From: Bacilli bacterium
GTDB lineage: Bacteria > Bacillota_I > Bacilli_A > RF39 > UBA660
Length of the DNA: 64,000 nt
Direction: 5' to 3'
NCBI GenBank assembly: GCA_017544165.1
Contig: JAFYER010000008.1
Span: forward strand, 1-64,000
Shown: in pieces, positions 29,505 to 39,306 of the stretch
Layout of the letters: each line of letters opens with the position of its first letter
Numbering within the stretch: the first letter of the stretch is position 1
Position numbers and translations under genes: made by a program
Notes under the pieces: generated by a model
What the model saw: the letters and a program-made list of their open reading frames with translations, nothing else
What the model was told of the DNA's origin: nothing
Database searches by the model: none

Positions 29505-30839
29505 ATGAAAGAGAAAATACTTGCTTTAATTGAAAATGGTGAATATCAAAATTTAAAAAAAGATCTCGAAGAATTAAATGAACAAGATATTGCTGATATT
29601 CTCGAAGAGGTTAGCTCAAATGAAGTAATTAAAATATTTCGTTTACTTCCCAAAAATAAAGCAGCCGATGTCTTTGTATATTTACCACTTGATGATCAAC
29701 ATGAAATCATTTCGCTAATGAGTCTTAAAGATGCTGGTTCTTTTGTTGATATGCTAGCATCCGATGATGCTACCGACCTTTTAGATGAAATGCCCGCCAA
29801 TGTTGTAACTAAAATACTTGCTAATACCACTAAAGAAACTCGAAAAGGCATCAATGAACTTTTAAAATATCCTGATTCTAGTGCAGGAAGTATCATGACT
29901 TTGGAATATTTGGATTTCAAAAATAATATGACCATTGGTAAATGTCTTGAGAAAATTCGTAAAGAGGGTAGCGATAAAGAAACTATTACTAATTGTTATG
30001 TCCTTGATGAAAATAGAACTCTTTTAGGTAGTGTCGAAATCAAAGATTTATTACTTGCCGACATTGACCGCAATATTACGACCATTATGGATGAAGATGT
30101 TATTTCAATTGATACGTTAGTTGACCAAGAGATAGCAGCCGAAATGTTTAAAAAATATGACCTTTTAGCAATGCCCGTTGTCGATAGTGAAAAAAAGATG
30201 GTAGGAATTATTACTATTGATGATATTGTCGATATCTTAGAAAAAGAAACCAATGAAGATATTGCGAAGATGGCCGCGATTACACCCTCAGATAAACCAT
30301 ACTTAAGTTCTTCAATTTTTGAGATATTTAGAAAAAGAATACCCTGGCTTTTACTACTTATGATATCAGCCACATTTACAAGTTTAATAATTCAAAAATA
30401 TGAAGCAGCACTCGCAACAATGGTTATATTAACGTCTTATATTCCCATGTTTATGGACTCCGCAGGTAACGCTGGTAGTCAATCATCTGTAACAATTATT
30501 CGTAGTTTAGCTATAAATGAAATTGAATTTAGAGACTTTTTAAAAGTTATTTGGAAAGAATTAAGGGTTTCTATTTTATGTGGTTTAACTTTGGCTTTAG
30601 CTAATTTAGTTAAACTTTTAGTTATTGATAAAATAAGTATTAAAGTAGCTAGCGTTGTCTGTTTAACTCTTTTTATTACTATTATCTTTGCTAAAATGAT
30701 TGGTTCAACGCTTCCTCTTATAGCTAAGAAATTGGGTTTTGATCCTGCGGTTATGGCAAGCCCCTTTATTACAACAATTGTCGATGCTGTATCATTAATT
30801 GTATATTTTAATATTGCTACACTTATTCTTGGCATTTAA
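29505..30839 (+). CDS. mgtE: magnesium transporter MgtE
   Basis: Mg2+ channel with cytoplasmic gating. From the ATG at 29505 it has 444 residues; AAAGGCGG favours it over the in-frame TTG at 29484. The N-terminal MgtE domain (about 1-125, repeats such as LPKNKAADVFVYLP and LLDEMPANVV) is followed by two CBS domains (about 130-250, MDEDVISIDTLV, GIITIDDIVDIL). Five membrane helices contain the family signature FMDSAGNAGSQSS and the pore region. No Mg2+ riboswitch is visible; it lies 37 nt after the Ca2+ ATPase gene and may be cotranscribed. Confidence 0.95.
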   Translation: MKEKILALIENGEYQNLKKDLEELNEQDIADILEEVSSNEVIKIFRLLPKNKAADVFVYLPLDDQHEIISLMSLKDAGSFVDMLASDDATDLLDEMPANVVTKILANTTKETRKGINELLKYPDSSAGSIMTLEYLDFKNNMTIGKCLEKIRKEGSDKETITNCYVLDENRTLLGSVEIKDLLLADIDRNITTIMDEDVISIDTLVDQEIAAEMFKKYDLLAMPVVDSEKKMVGIITIDDIVDILEKETNEDIAKMAAITPSDKPYLSSSIFEIFRKRIPWLLLLMISATFTSLIIQKYEAALATMVILTSYIPMFMDSAGNAGSQSSVTIIRSLAINEIEFRDFLKVIWKELRVSILCGLTLALANLVKLLVIDKISIKVASVVCLTLFITIIFAKMIGSTLPLIAKKLGFDPAVMASPFITTIVDAVSLIVYFNIATLILGI

Positions 30840-30854
30840 TTCATATATTTTAAT

Positions 30855-31238
30855 ATGGAAAAAGATGATCTAAATAGTAAACTAAAAGAGATTGATATTG
30901 AAAATCGGATTTGGTTTATCTATATTGGTATCATCTTTTTAAGTTGGCAAGCAAATTATTTTGAAAAAAAATATTATCTTAATAACGACCTTCAAAGTAA
31001 GAAAAAATATCAAACAATAATGATATTTATTTTTACAATCCTTTTACTTGTTTATGCTTATTTTTTAAAAAGCTCATATGAAAGCGTTAAGAAAATAAAA
31101 CCAAATGATAGTAATAAGAAAAAACTATTAATATATGGTTCATATTTAGCATCACTTTTAATTTTTATAAGCGGACTAATTTTTTTAATTATTACGATTA
31201 GTGACAATAATCTAGATGTTGAAGTAGCTTTTGATTAA
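30855..31238 (+). CDS. unknown small membrane protein
   Basis: A 127-residue protein with about three hydrophobic stretches (about 17-35, 53-70, 90-114) separated by charged, Lys-rich loops. Not recognised. It begins 15 nt after mgtE and has no ribosome site; TATATT at 30844-30849 ends only 5 nt before the ATG, so a leaderless mRNA is possible. The sequence ATTCATATATTTTAATATG spanning this start also spans the start of the ylmC-like gene at 43492. Confidence 0.6.
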   Translation: MEKDDLNSKLKEIDIENRIWFIYIGIIFLSWQANYFEKKYYLNNDLQSKKKYQTIMIFIFTILLLVYAYFLKSSYESVKKIKPNDSNKKKLLIYGSYLASLLIFISGLIFLIITISDNNLDVEVAFD

Positions 31239-31240
31239 TA

Positions 31241-31269
31241 TTGAATAATTATCATTTTTAAGTTATACT
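31241..31269 (+). promoter_or_regulatory. promoter of small surface protein at 31300
   Basis: TTGAAT (31241-31246) and TATACT (31264-31269) with a 17-bp spacer. AAGGAG is upstream of the ATG at 31300. Confidence 0.65.
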
Positions 31270-31299
31270 AAGTGTAGTAATAATTCAAAGGAGTTTGTT

Positions 31300-32061
31300 A
31301 TGAAACAATATAAAAGTGTTATTATTGTTATATGCTGTTGCCTATTTGTATTGTTAGTATCAGGAACTTATCTAGCATCCTATGCTCAATTTGTAAAATA
31401 TTCGTCAAAAACAGTTTTATTTAATGGAACGGTCTATGGTAATTATGCTGATATTATAATTTCAAAAGTTTACTCTAATGGCACCGAAGTAGCTGGTATG
31501 AATGCTGTTCCTGCTGGTTATTCACTCGATCAAGAAATGACAGGCTGCAAATATGGATCTGCGTTTTATACAAATGCCAATAATGAAACTGTCATAAAAA
31601 AGCTTACCCATGGTGATAGATGTGATTTATATTATGTTCCCCATCTTGTTTATTGGAATAACAGTAGTAATACTATGCTTTCTCCTGGTAGTTATCCAGC
31701 TACTACATATGAAACTGCAGCAGCAGCGGCAACGTATGGTTTTTGCATTGCATCTAATAGTTCAAAGCATTATTTATGTGATACGAGTTATGGGGTTCCG
31801 GTTTGCGTTTCCCAACCATATACAAAATATGGCTTAACTGGTCATACGGCAGGAAGCAATTTTACTACAGCCCAACAAACAAGTGCCAAAGCCGCACTTA
31901 CCGAACTTTTTGCTAAACATGGTATTACTGTAACATGTGCATCAGCAACAAATTATGTAAGCTGCGGTGGAATTAGACTAGCTACAGATGGACTGTTTGA
32001 TAGGCAGGGTGCATACTTGTGGTGCGAACTTTATGCTAATGGTAAAGCTAATTGCGGTTAA
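31300..32061 (+). CDS. secreted cysteine-rich surface protein related to paralog 1 N-terminus
   Basis: A 253-residue protein with an N-terminal helix (about 6-29, then YLASYAQF). Residues about 50-115 match the module after the helix of the 5821 protein: VYSNGTEVAGMNAVPAGYSL against MYVDNNEVANLNDVPSGYVI, followed by paired Cys and DLYYVP. The C-terminal half (about 130-253) has about nine Cys and no family WRYAGKN domain; it ends in GAYLWCELYANGKANCG. Likely a disulfide-stabilised exposed protein. It has its own promoter and terminator. Function unknown. Confidence 0.65.
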   Translation: MKQYKSVIIVICCCLFVLLVSGTYLASYAQFVKYSSKTVLFNGTVYGNYADIIISKVYSNGTEVAGMNAVPAGYSLDQEMTGCKYGSAFYTNANNETVIKKLTHGDRCDLYYVPHLVYWNNSSNTMLSPGSYPATTYETAAAAATYGFCIASNSSKHYLCDTSYGVPVCVSQPYTKYGLTGHTAGSNFTTAQQTSAKAALTELFAKHGITVTCASATNYVSCGGIRLATDGLFDRQGAYLWCELYANGKANCG

Positions 32062-32075
32062 TAGATAACATAAAT

Positions 32076-32111
32076 AAAAAACTGATGAATTTTTAAAAAT
32101 CATCAGTTTTT
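32076..32111. terminator. bidirectional terminator
   Basis: AAAAACTGATGA (32076-32087) and TCATCAGTTTTT (32100-32111) form a perfect 12-bp stem. The stop of the minus-strand gene is in the loop. Confidence 0.9.
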
Positions 32112-32641
32112 TTAGGCTCTTCAGGACTTAATCCATAGATTGGTAGTTCAATATCATTTTCTTGTAAAATATATTGTAATTCAATTTTTTCAATATATTT
32201 GATTTTATCATCAATAGTTATAGCTGCATAATCATCCTCAACTTTATATTTTAAACTATCAATACTTTTTTCTCTAATAGCATCTAATATTTTTTGAACC
32301 GTATCTCTTTTTAATTCTTTTTCATAATCTTTATGAATACCTTGCATTGGATCAATTACGTAGTACCAATCATAATAGTAAGAAAATATTATATTATTTT
32401 TTGTTATGTATAAGTAGGTATTATTATCTTTATTAATTTTTCTTAATAAAGCATTTTTTTCTTGAAGAACTCTTTCTCTTTTTATAACTCCTAAATCTAC
32501 TTCGAGATACATTTCACTTTTAAGTAGTTTCTCAAAATCTTTTCTTTTTTCACTTCGATATACAAAGAAGGCTATTATACCTACAATTACGATAACTAAA
32601 CCTAGTATCAATACAAAACCATCATTTCTTTCTCTTTTCAT
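32093..32641 (-). CDS. unknown membrane-anchored protein downstream of murC
   Basis: A 182-residue protein with one N-terminal helix (about 10-28, FVLILGLVIVIVGIIAFFV) preceded by KRERND, and a basic/acidic mixed domain that is probably outside. Not recognised. It begins 2 nt after the murC stop, so it is in the same transcript and may have an envelope-related role, by context only. Confidence 0.7.
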   Translation of the reverse strand: MKRERNDGFVLILGLVIVIVGIIAFFVYRSEKRKDFEKLLKSEMYLEVDLGVIKRERVLQEKNALLRKINKDNNTYLYITKNNIIFSYYYDWYYVIDPMQGIHKDYEKELKRDTVQKILDAIREKSIDSLKYKVEDDYAAITIDDKIKYIEKIELQYILQENDIELPIYGLSPEEPKKTDDF

Positions 32642-32643
32642 TC

Positions 32644-34008
32644 TTACTCCTTTACTAATTTATTTGCAACTTCATTAATTGGGCCAGCGCCGATCGTTAT
32701 TACTAAATCATTTTCTTGAACTTTTTCTTTTAGATAATTTGCTATTTTATCAAATGTATCTAAATAAATAGCATTATTATTGCCATTTTTCTTAATTAAT
32801 TCTACTAGATCTTCTTCATGAACATTGTAAATGTTTGTTTCTCTAGCAGGATATATTTTAGCTATAATAACATTTTCAAATTTAGATAATACTTTAGCAA
32901 ATTCTTCGAGATGATCTTTAGTTCTTGAAAAGGTATGTCCTTGGAAAACAGCGTACTCGTGTTTATGCGGTGTTTTCTTAACTGAATCATAAGTTGTTTT
33001 AATCTCACTTGGATGATGAGCATAATCATCATAAACAAGAGCACCATTACATTTACCAAGTAGTTCAAATCTTCGACCAACTCCATGATAATTATATAAT
33101 GCCTTTTTAATTGTATTAAGGTCTATATCATATTGATGAGAAAGGGCAGTAGCGGCTAAAGAATTTAAAACATTATGATTGCCACTTACACTAAGTGAAA
33201 TATCTAATTTATATTCATTATTGACATATAGTTTATATGTTGGATGACCTAGATTATCAAAGGTAATATCTTTTGCCATATACATTGCCTGATTTTTAAT
33301 ACCATAAGTAATTATCTTTTTATCATAGTCTTTGACAGCCATTAAAGTATTTTCATCATCATTATTAACAACTAAAATACCATTTTCCGGTAAAAGATTG
33401 GTAAATCTTTTGAAAGAGTGAATGATATTATCTAAATTCTTAAAATAATCTAAATGATCATTGTCTATATCTAGTATTATTTCAGCAGTAGGGAAGAAAT
33501 CTAAAAAACTATCTACATATTCACAAGCTTCGGCAATAAAATATTCTTTACTACCAACATGTTCATTACCACCGATAAGAGGCAATATTGCACCAATTTG
33601 AATTGTTGGATTTTTTTCTGCTTCCATGAAGATAGTGGATACCATACCAGTTGTAGTACTTTTACCATGAGTACCGCATATACATAAAACATTTTTATAA
33701 TCTTTCATCATTAAACCAAAGAAAACACTTCGTTCATATAATTCTTTGTTGAGCTTTTCTGCATGAACTAGTTCCTCATTGTCTTTAGGAATAGCAGCAG
33801 TATAAACCACAATATCGGCATTTTCAACATTTTCTAAACATGGAGTATATGATACTTTGATTCCTTTTTGGATAAGCTCCTTTGTTAAATCGGATTCATT
33901 TGCATCATATCCCGTTATTTGACAATCAAATGATAAAAGTATTTTAGCTATACCACTCATGGAAATGCCACCAATACCTATCATATGGATTTTTTTGTTT
34001 TTAAACAT
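32644..34008 (-). CDS. murC: UDP-N-acetylmuramate-L-alanine ligase MurC
   Basis: Adds L-Ala to UDP-MurNAc, the first amino acid step of peptidoglycan synthesis. I place the start at 34008, where GAGGTG lies 9 nt upstream, giving 454 residues; an open frame continues to 34059 without a better site. MIGIGGISMSGIAK (residues about 8-21) is the nucleotide-binding start, GTHGKSTTT (near 108-116) the ATP loop, DIDNDHLDYF the central Mur ligase signature, and YDDYAHHPSEI the MurC-type C-terminal motif. Normal length. Confidence 0.96.
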   Translation of the reverse strand: MFKNKKIHMIGIGGISMSGIAKILLSFDCQITGYDANESDLTKELIQKGIKVSYTPCLENVENADIVVYTAAIPKDNEELVHAEKLNKELYERSVFFGLMMKDYKNVLCICGTHGKSTTTGMVSTIFMEAEKNPTIQIGAILPLIGGNEHVGSKEYFIAEACEYVDSFLDFFPTAEIILDIDNDHLDYFKNLDNIIHSFKRFTNLLPENGILVVNNDDENTLMAVKDYDKKIITYGIKNQAMYMAKDITFDNLGHPTYKLYVNNEYKLDISLSVSGNHNVLNSLAATALSHQYDIDLNTIKKALYNYHGVGRRFELLGKCNGALVYDDYAHHPSEIKTTYDSVKKTPHKHEYAVFQGHTFSRTKDHLEEFAKVLSKFENVIIAKIYPARETNIYNVHEEDLVELIKKNGNNNAIYLDTFDKIANYLKEKVQENDLVITIGAGPINEVANKLVKE

Positions 34009-34159
34009 AATATTCACCTCAGTTATCATTATTATAATATTATTTTTTTGGAAGTGCAATTATAGTTATTTGTCGAAAATTGACGAATTGCTTTAAATAA
34101 TTATTATTGTTTGATATAAATAAGGTGCTCGTAAAAAATATCACATATGGAAAGGATTT

Positions 34160-35053
34160 ATGAAAAGATTATTACTTGTTTTAATATTACTTTTACCATG
34201 CCAAGTTTTTGCACATAGTTTTGAACTAAAAAATACAAATTATGCTATTTGTGATGAAGATGATACTTTATATCCAATTCATTATTTAACCTACAAAAAT
34301 TCGCCGGTATATTTTTTAAATTTAAATGATAATTACAATTATGCTTTGGGTACATATCATGAGTATATTGAAGTAGATGATGCTTTTTTTCTTTCTGAGT
34401 ATTTATGGGCATATCCAGTAGTTAACTTTCAAACATATTATGATTATCATATGCAATTTATCACAAGACTTTTATGGGAGGATTTATACTATGAAAAAAC
34501 TTTTAATTTTTGTAATGAGGAAGAAGAAGTTTTGGAAAGAAAAGAAGAAGAGTACCAGTTAGTTAAAAATAGGGTTAATAAAGTTTTGGAAGGGATTGAT
34601 ATTCTTAATGAAGATCATATTCAATATCAAGGACAAAGTGTTATTTATACTGATGATTTACTTCAGTTTTATACTTTAGTAAATGATAATGGTTTAGATG
34701 TTGTTATGGATGATAACAGTATTACTATTACTGGTGATGTTGGCGAGTATTTTTTAGATTTTTATTTAAAAGATAATTATGTAGGCAATGAATTAACCTT
34801 TACAGACGGTAAAAATAGATTAGCCACCATGCATCATCCTCCTTTTAATACATATGCCATGCATGTTACTATCTTAGAACTTGAAGATAATGAAGATAGT
34901 TTTGAACAAGAACAAGAAGCAATAATACTTGAAGAAACCCAAATTCTAATTGAAGAACCCGAGGAAAAGGAAATTTTTATAAATATTGATGATGAAACTG
35001 AAAATAATATTTCTTTTATCGCTAAAAATACTTTTGTGTCTACTTTGTTTTAA
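34160..35053 (+). CDS. secreted unknown protein with acidic C-terminal region
   Basis: A 297-residue protein with a clear signal peptide (MKRLLLVLILLLPCQVFA). The first domain (about 25-130) is rich in Tyr/Phe and contains two Cys (near 32 and 119). A coiled-coil-like segment (EEEEVLERKEEEYQLVKNR) follows, then a beta domain and a Glu-rich stalk with repeated EE(P)E (about 245-280). The end overlaps the start of the sortase-like gene by 65 nt. Signal peptide, domain and stalk suggest a surface protein, but there is no sorting motif or final helix. I considered a thioester adhesin domain; the expected Gln position is not convincing. Confidence 0.6.
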   Translation: MKRLLLVLILLLPCQVFAHSFELKNTNYAICDEDDTLYPIHYLTYKNSPVYFLNLNDNYNYALGTYHEYIEVDDAFFLSEYLWAYPVVNFQTYYDYHMQFITRLLWEDLYYEKTFNFCNEEEEVLERKEEEYQLVKNRVNKVLEGIDILNEDHIQYQGQSVIYTDDLLQFYTLVNDNGLDVVMDDNSITITGDVGEYFLDFYLKDNYVGNELTFTDGKNRLATMHHPPFNTYAMHVTILELEDNEDSFEQEQEAIILEETQILIEEPEEKEIFINIDDETENNISFIAKNTFVSTLF

Positions 35054-35462
35054 TCCGCTTAATATAAAAGAAAATAATTATTATAGTAATGGTTATCATT
35101 TGATAATCGATAGTATTAACATGGATATTTTCTTTGAGGAGAATAGTACTTTAAATGAGGGTCTAGAACTTCATGAAATATCTAAAAATAATGGGCCTTT
35201 AATTATATCTGGCCATTCAGGAACAGGAAGCCTTGCCCTTTTTAATGATTTAGAATATTTAGAAAAAGGAATGATTATTAAAATAATTCATGAAAATTAT
35301 CAAAAAGAATACAAAATAATTGATGTAATCTCTTATGAAAAGTTTAGTAAAGTAAATATTCCTGATGATAATAGTTATTTATATTTAATAACTTGTGATA
35401 AATATGACATGCAAAAACAACTAATAATTGATGCCAAATTAGCCAATATTATCTATTTTTAG
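34989..35462 (+). CDS. sortase-like transpeptidase, small
   Basis: From the ATG at 34989 the protein has 157 residues, small for a sortase. An N-terminal helix (about 5-20) is followed by a compact domain with LIISGHSGTGSLALFNDL (His76) and YLYLITCDKYDM (Cys136), the His and Cys regions of sortases. The Arg expected after the Cys is replaced: the sequence is QKQLIIDAK, giving Gln at the aligned place. No well-spaced ribosome site is visible; it starts 65 nt inside the upstream secreted-protein gene, so translation is probably coupled. The upstream product may be its substrate or partner. Confidence 0.7.
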   Translation: MMKLKIIFLLSLKILLCLLCFNPLNIKENNYYSNGYHLIIDSINMDIFFEENSTLNEGLELHEISKNNGPLIISGHSGTGSLALFNDLEYLEKGMIIKIIHENYQKEYKIIDVISYEKFSKVNIPDDNSYLYLITCDKYDMQKQLIIDAKLANIIYF

Positions 35463-35481
35463 ATAAAAATTGGCTTTTTTG
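35443..35481 (+). terminator. terminator after the sortase-like gene
   Basis: GCCAAT and ATTGGC arms around a 20-nt AT loop, followed by TTTTTT. The left arm is coding sequence. Confidence 0.7.
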
Positions 35482-35540
35482 CTGTAAAAAAAAAGGAAAT
35501 TGAGTATGTTGCTTTAATATATAAGGTTGTAGGGGATAAA

Positions 35541-37283
35541 ATGGCGTATATAAGTGAAGAAGAAATTAACAATATTAAAAATGAAGCAAACATTGTCGAT
35601 ATTATTGGTAGTTATATAACTTTAAATAAAAGTGGCAATGATTATGTGGGAATGTGTCCATTTCATGATGACCACTCTCCAAGTATGCATGTTTCAACTA
35701 AACTTGGCATTTTTAAGTGCTTTGTCTGCAATACTGGTGGTAATGTTTTTACATTTGTGCAAAAGTTTGAAAATGTATCTTTTCCTAAAGCAATTGAAAT
35801 TGTGGCTAATAAATGTGGAATAACATTTAATCATACGATAGAGAAAAATGTCAGTTCTAAATTTAAAAAAGAATATGAAATAATGGAACTTTCTTCGAAA
35901 TTTTATCAAAATAATTTAGCCTCCAAAGAGGGAGTTGAAGCAAAAGAATACCTTTTGAAAAGAGGTATTGATGATTCAATTATAAATGAATTTAAAATAG
36001 GTTTATCCTTCGAAGATAACAAATTAAGAGAGTTTTTTGAAAATAAAAAGATTGATTTAGAAAAAGCATATGAAATAGGCCTTTTAAATAAAGTAGGCAT
36101 CGATTATTATGATATGTTTATCAGCCGAATTATGATTCCTTTACATGACATGCAAGGTAATTTAGTGGGTTATACTGCAAGATGCTACAAGACGGATGAG
36201 AAAAACAAATATATTAATTCCAAAGAATCAATTATTTATAAGAAAAGTAGCATGTTATTTAACTATTATAATGCCAAGGAAACGGCTAGAAATCTAAAAC
36301 AGATGATAATAGTCGAAGGAAATATGGATGCAATTAGCTTAGCAAGCCATGGTATTAAAAATGTCTGCGCGCTTATGGGTGTCGTTATTTCTAAAGTACA
36401 GATTGATTATTTAAAAAAATTAAATAGTAAAATTATTTTAATGCTCGATAATGATGATGCTGGTTTAAAGGCCACTTTATCAGTAGGCGATGACATGTAT
36501 AACGCAGGAATTGATTTATATGTTGTTAGATTAAGTGGTGCCAAAGATCCTGATGAATATATTCGTAAATTTAGTAAAGATGAGCTTCTTAATAACATTA
36601 ATCATCCCCAAAAGTATTTGGATTTTAAAATTGAGTATCTAAAAAAGAATCGTAATTTAGATAATATCGAGGAACTAACCGAATATGTCAAAGAAGTAAT
36701 CGATTCACTGCAAGGGGCATCAACCATAGAAAGAGAAGTATTTATCGGAAAGATTAGTAAAGAATATAATATTGATGCTGAATTTTTAAAGAAAAGTCTT
36801 ATTCCTGTCAAAGAGGAAAAAAAGATAATTAATAATCCTGTTTCGAAAGAAAAGAAAAGCAAATATACGCTAAGCGTAGAAAATCTTATTTATGCAATGC
36901 TCCTTGATAAACGTTTTTATAAGGTTTATGCAGACAAATTAGGATACTTACGAAACAAACTTGAAAGAGATATTACCCATCAAATAGGGGAATATATTGA
37001 AAAATATAAAGATATTGATATATCATCATTTATTAGTTTCATTGGTAATAATGAGGAAATGGCCAACTATATAAGTGAAGTTATTGCAATAAATCATAAA
37101 GAAAGTATCGACGAAAAGGAATTTTGTGATATACTAAGTGCCGTCATTAAATGTATTGACGAAGAGGAAATAAAAGAATTAAAGATAAAAATTAAAAATG
37201 AGCAAGATGTTGCTAAAAAAATTGAATTAATTGAAAAATTAACAGAACTAAAAAAGGGAAGTGGTAATAATGAAGGAAATTAA
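35541..37283 (+). CDS. dnaG: DNA primase DnaG
   Basis: Makes RNA primers for replication. The 580-residue protein has the N-terminal CHC2 zinc finger ([13 protein letters not shown] ... [11 protein letters not shown], about 38-68), the RNAP-like primase core, and the TOPRIM motif [10 protein letters not shown] (near 258) with DNDDAGLKA further on. The C-terminal helicase-binding region is recognisable only by position. AGGGG is upstream. The next gene, rpoD, begins inside its 3' end, the standard macromolecular-synthesis arrangement. Confidence 0.97.
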   Translation: MAYISEEEINNIKNEANIVDIIGSYITLNKSGNDYVGMCPFHDDHSPSMHVSTKLGIFKCFVCNTGGNVFTFVQKFENVSFPKAIEIVANKCGITFNHTIEKNVSSKFKKEYEIMELSSKFYQNNLASKEGVEAKEYLLKRGIDDSIINEFKIGLSFEDNKLREFFENKKIDLEKAYEIGLLNKVGIDYYDMFISRIMIPLHDMQGNLVGYTARCYKTDEKNKYINSKESIIYKKSSMLFNYYNAKETARNLKQMIIVEGNMDAISLASHGIKNVCALMGVVISKVQIDYLKKLNSKIILMLDNDDAGLKATLSVGDDMYNAGIDLYVVRLSGAKDPDEYIRKFSKDELLNNINHPQKYLDFKIEYLKKNRNLDNIEELTEYVKEVIDSLQGASTIEREVFIGKISKEYNIDAEFLKKSLIPVKEEKKIINNPVSKEKKSKYTLSVENLIYAMLLDKRFYKVYADKLGYLRNKLERDITHQIGEYIEKYKDIDISSFISFIGNNEEMANYISEVIAINHKESIDEKEFCDILSAVIKCIDEEEIKELKIKIKNEQDVAKKIELIEKLTELKKGSGNNEGN

Positions 37284-38373
37284 AACATTTAAAGAAAGAG
37301 AAGAAGAGTTAATTGCGGAAGGTAAAGAAAAAGGTTATATAACTTATGAGCAATTAGCGGCTAAATTAAAAGGACTTGATATTGATAGTGACTTACTTGA
37401 TGAACTTTATAATCATTTAATTGAGCAAAATATTACTGTCATATCACAAGCTGATGTCGATGAAGGTGAATCAGGAAAAGCAAGAAAAATTGAGGATGAA
37501 GAACCAATTTTACTTGATGATGAGGAAATTACAAAGGATATTAATATTAATGATCCTGTTAGAATGTATTTAAAGGAAATTGGTCGTATATCTTTGCTTA
37601 CCCCAGAAGAAGAGCAAGCATTGTCTGCTCGAATTAATGAAAATGATGAAGAAGCTAAGAGAATCCTTGCGGAAAGTAACCTTCGTCTTGTTGTATCAAT
37701 TGCTAAAAGATATGTTGGTCGCGGTTTATTATTTCTTGATTTAATTCAAGAAGGTAATATTGGCCTTATGAAAGCTGTTGATAAATTTGACTCTGAAAGA
37801 GGATATAAATTTTCAACATATGCAACATGGTGGATTCGTCAAGCTATAACTCGTGCTTTAGCGGACCAAGCAAGAACCATCAGAGTTCCAGTTCATATGG
37901 TTGAAACAATCAATAAGATGGTTAGAATTCAAAGACAAATGACTCTTGAATTAAATAGGGAGCCTTCGGATGAAGAACTTGCTAAAAAAATGAATTTAAG
38001 TGTTGAAAAAGTAAGAGAAGTTATTAAAATATCTCAAGATCCAGTTTCTCTTGAAACGCCAATTGGGGAAGAAGATGATTCCCATTTAGGCGACTTTTTA
38101 AAGGATGAAAGTAGTCTTTCTCCAGAGGAGTATACCGAAAATGAAATCTTAAAGGAAGAAATTAAACAAGTTTTAATGAGCCTTCAACCGAGAGAACAAG
38201 AAGTACTTGAACTTCGTTTTGGTTTAATCGATGGAACTTGCCATACCCTTGAGGAAGTTGGTAAAAAGTTTAATGTTACAAGAGAAAGAATAAGACAAAT
38301 TGAGGCTAAAGCTTTAAGAAAATTGCGTCATCCTTCGCGTGCCAAAAAATTAAAAGACTTCATGGAGGAATAA
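37270..38373 (+). CDS. rpoD: primary sigma factor
   Basis: RNA polymerase housekeeping sigma (SigA). I use the ATG at 37270 after GGGAAGTGG; 367 residues. Region 1.1 is short; region 2 contains [17 protein letters not shown] and [13 protein letters not shown] (-10 recognition), and regions 3-4 contain LRFGL and the helix-turn-helix end [22 protein letters not shown] (-35 recognition). No region 1.2-2 insert is present, as expected for Gram-positive SigA. The overlap with dnaG by 14 nt suggests one operon. Confidence 0.97.
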   Translation: MKEIKTFKEREEELIAEGKEKGYITYEQLAAKLKGLDIDSDLLDELYNHLIEQNITVISQADVDEGESGKARKIEDEEPILLDDEEITKDININDPVRMYLKEIGRISLLTPEEEQALSARINENDEEAKRILAESNLRLVVSIAKRYVGRGLLFLDLIQEGNIGLMKAVDKFDSERGYKFSTYATWWIRQAITRALADQARTIRVPVHMVETINKMVRIQRQMTLELNREPSDEELAKKMNLSVEKVREVIKISQDPVSLETPIGEEDDSHLGDFLKDESSLSPEEYTENEILKEEIKQVLMSLQPREQEVLELRFGLIDGTCHTLEEVGKKFNVTRERIRQIEAKALRKLRHPSRAKKLKDFMEE

Positions 38374-38990
38374 TGTTAAAAAAGCGGTTAATGGCAATTG
38401 CAAATTTAGTTAAGAAAGATGCTATTGTTATCGATGTTGGAACCGATCATGCTTATTTACCAATTTACTTATCTCAAAATAAAATAGCTAAAAAAATTAT
38501 AGCTACAGATATTAGTCAAAATGCTTTAGATGGTGCTCAAAAAAATATTGAAAAAGCAAATATTAAAGATATTACATTAATATGCACTGATGGCCTTAAT
38601 GGTATTGATATTTTCTATGATACTCTCATCATCAGTGGCATGGGCGCTAGTCGCATTATAAATATACTTGATAATCATAATCTTCCTAATTACATTATAT
38701 TAAGCTCCAATAATGACTATTATAAACTACGTAAATATATGAATAAGATAGGTTATAAGATTATCAAAGAACTAGTCGTTTTAGAAAATGATAAATATTA
38801 CGATATTATTTCTTATGAAAAGGGTAATGAAAAACTATCAAATATTAATTTAAAATACGGTATTAGTAAAGATAAAAAATATTATAAGTATTTATATCAA
38901 AAACAAAAAGAAATATTTAAAAAAGCAAATTTTATAAAAAAAATGTTAATTTTTAAAGAATTAATTATTCTAAAAAAATTATCTATTTAA
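38373..38990 (+). CDS. trmK: tRNA (adenine(22)-N1)-methyltransferase TrmK
   Basis: Methylates A22 of tRNAs. A 205-residue SAM-dependent methyltransferase: IVIDVGTDHAYLPIYL (motif I with GTDHAYLP, typical of TrmK/YqfN) near 20-36, ATDISQNALDGAQKN, and DTLIISGMGA near 86. Its ATG overlaps the rpoD stop by 1 nt, the usual rpoD-trmK neighbourhood in Bacillota. Confidence 0.93.
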   Translation: MLKKRLMAIANLVKKDAIVIDVGTDHAYLPIYLSQNKIAKKIIATDISQNALDGAQKNIEKANIKDITLICTDGLNGIDIFYDTLIISGMGASRIINILDNHNLPNYIILSSNNDYYKLRKYMNKIGYKIIKELVVLENDKYYDIISYEKGNEKLSNINLKYGISKDKKYYKYLYQKQKEIFKKANFIKKMLIFKELIILKKLSI

Positions 38991-39207
38991 AAAAAGTAGG
39001 ATTATTTACTCTAATAATAGTGTTTTCCTTTTTTGGGGAAACGCATTTTATTTGTTTTTGATTATTTTGTTTAAAACTATTAACTATTTTTTTAAAACTA
39101 TTTGTCATTGGCTTTGCTTTTTCATAAAGGGGAATCATTTTATTAGCAATATTTAAAGTGCTAGAAATGCCAGAAATAATTCTAGAAAATAAAGAATTTG
39201 GATACAT
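38983..39207 (-). CDS. small basic protein, possibly YqfQ-like
   Basis: A 74-residue basic protein. AGGTGG is correctly spaced before the ATG at 39207, so it is more than a chance frame. The core IPLYEKAKPMTNSFKKI reminds me of YqfQ/VrrA-type spore or wall-associated small proteins that occur near rpoD-trmK in Bacillus; the match is weak. No signal sequence. It converges on trmK and overlaps it by 8 nt. Confidence 0.55.
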   Translation of the reverse strand: MYPNSLFSRIISGISSTLNIANKMIPLYEKAKPMTNSFKKIVNSFKQNNQKQIKCVSPKKENTIIRVNNPTFFK

Positions 39208-39306
39208 ATAACCACCTAATTCATTATATGAAAAAACTGCTTATTAAGTACTAGAATAGATTAATCATTTATGTTATACTTATTTTAATAGGAAAGGGAT
39301 TTGAAG

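Noticed and set aside
34989-35053. Frameshift joining the secreted protein and the sortase-like protein into one
   Set aside because: Each part has its own N-terminal export signal. A fused product would have an internal helix with no logic, and both frames read cleanly to a stop.
34160-35053. Thioester (Cys-Gln) adhesin domain in the 297-residue secreted protein
   Set aside because: A Cys in the right region exists, but the Gln-x-x-hydrophobic-Trp motif is not properly placed.
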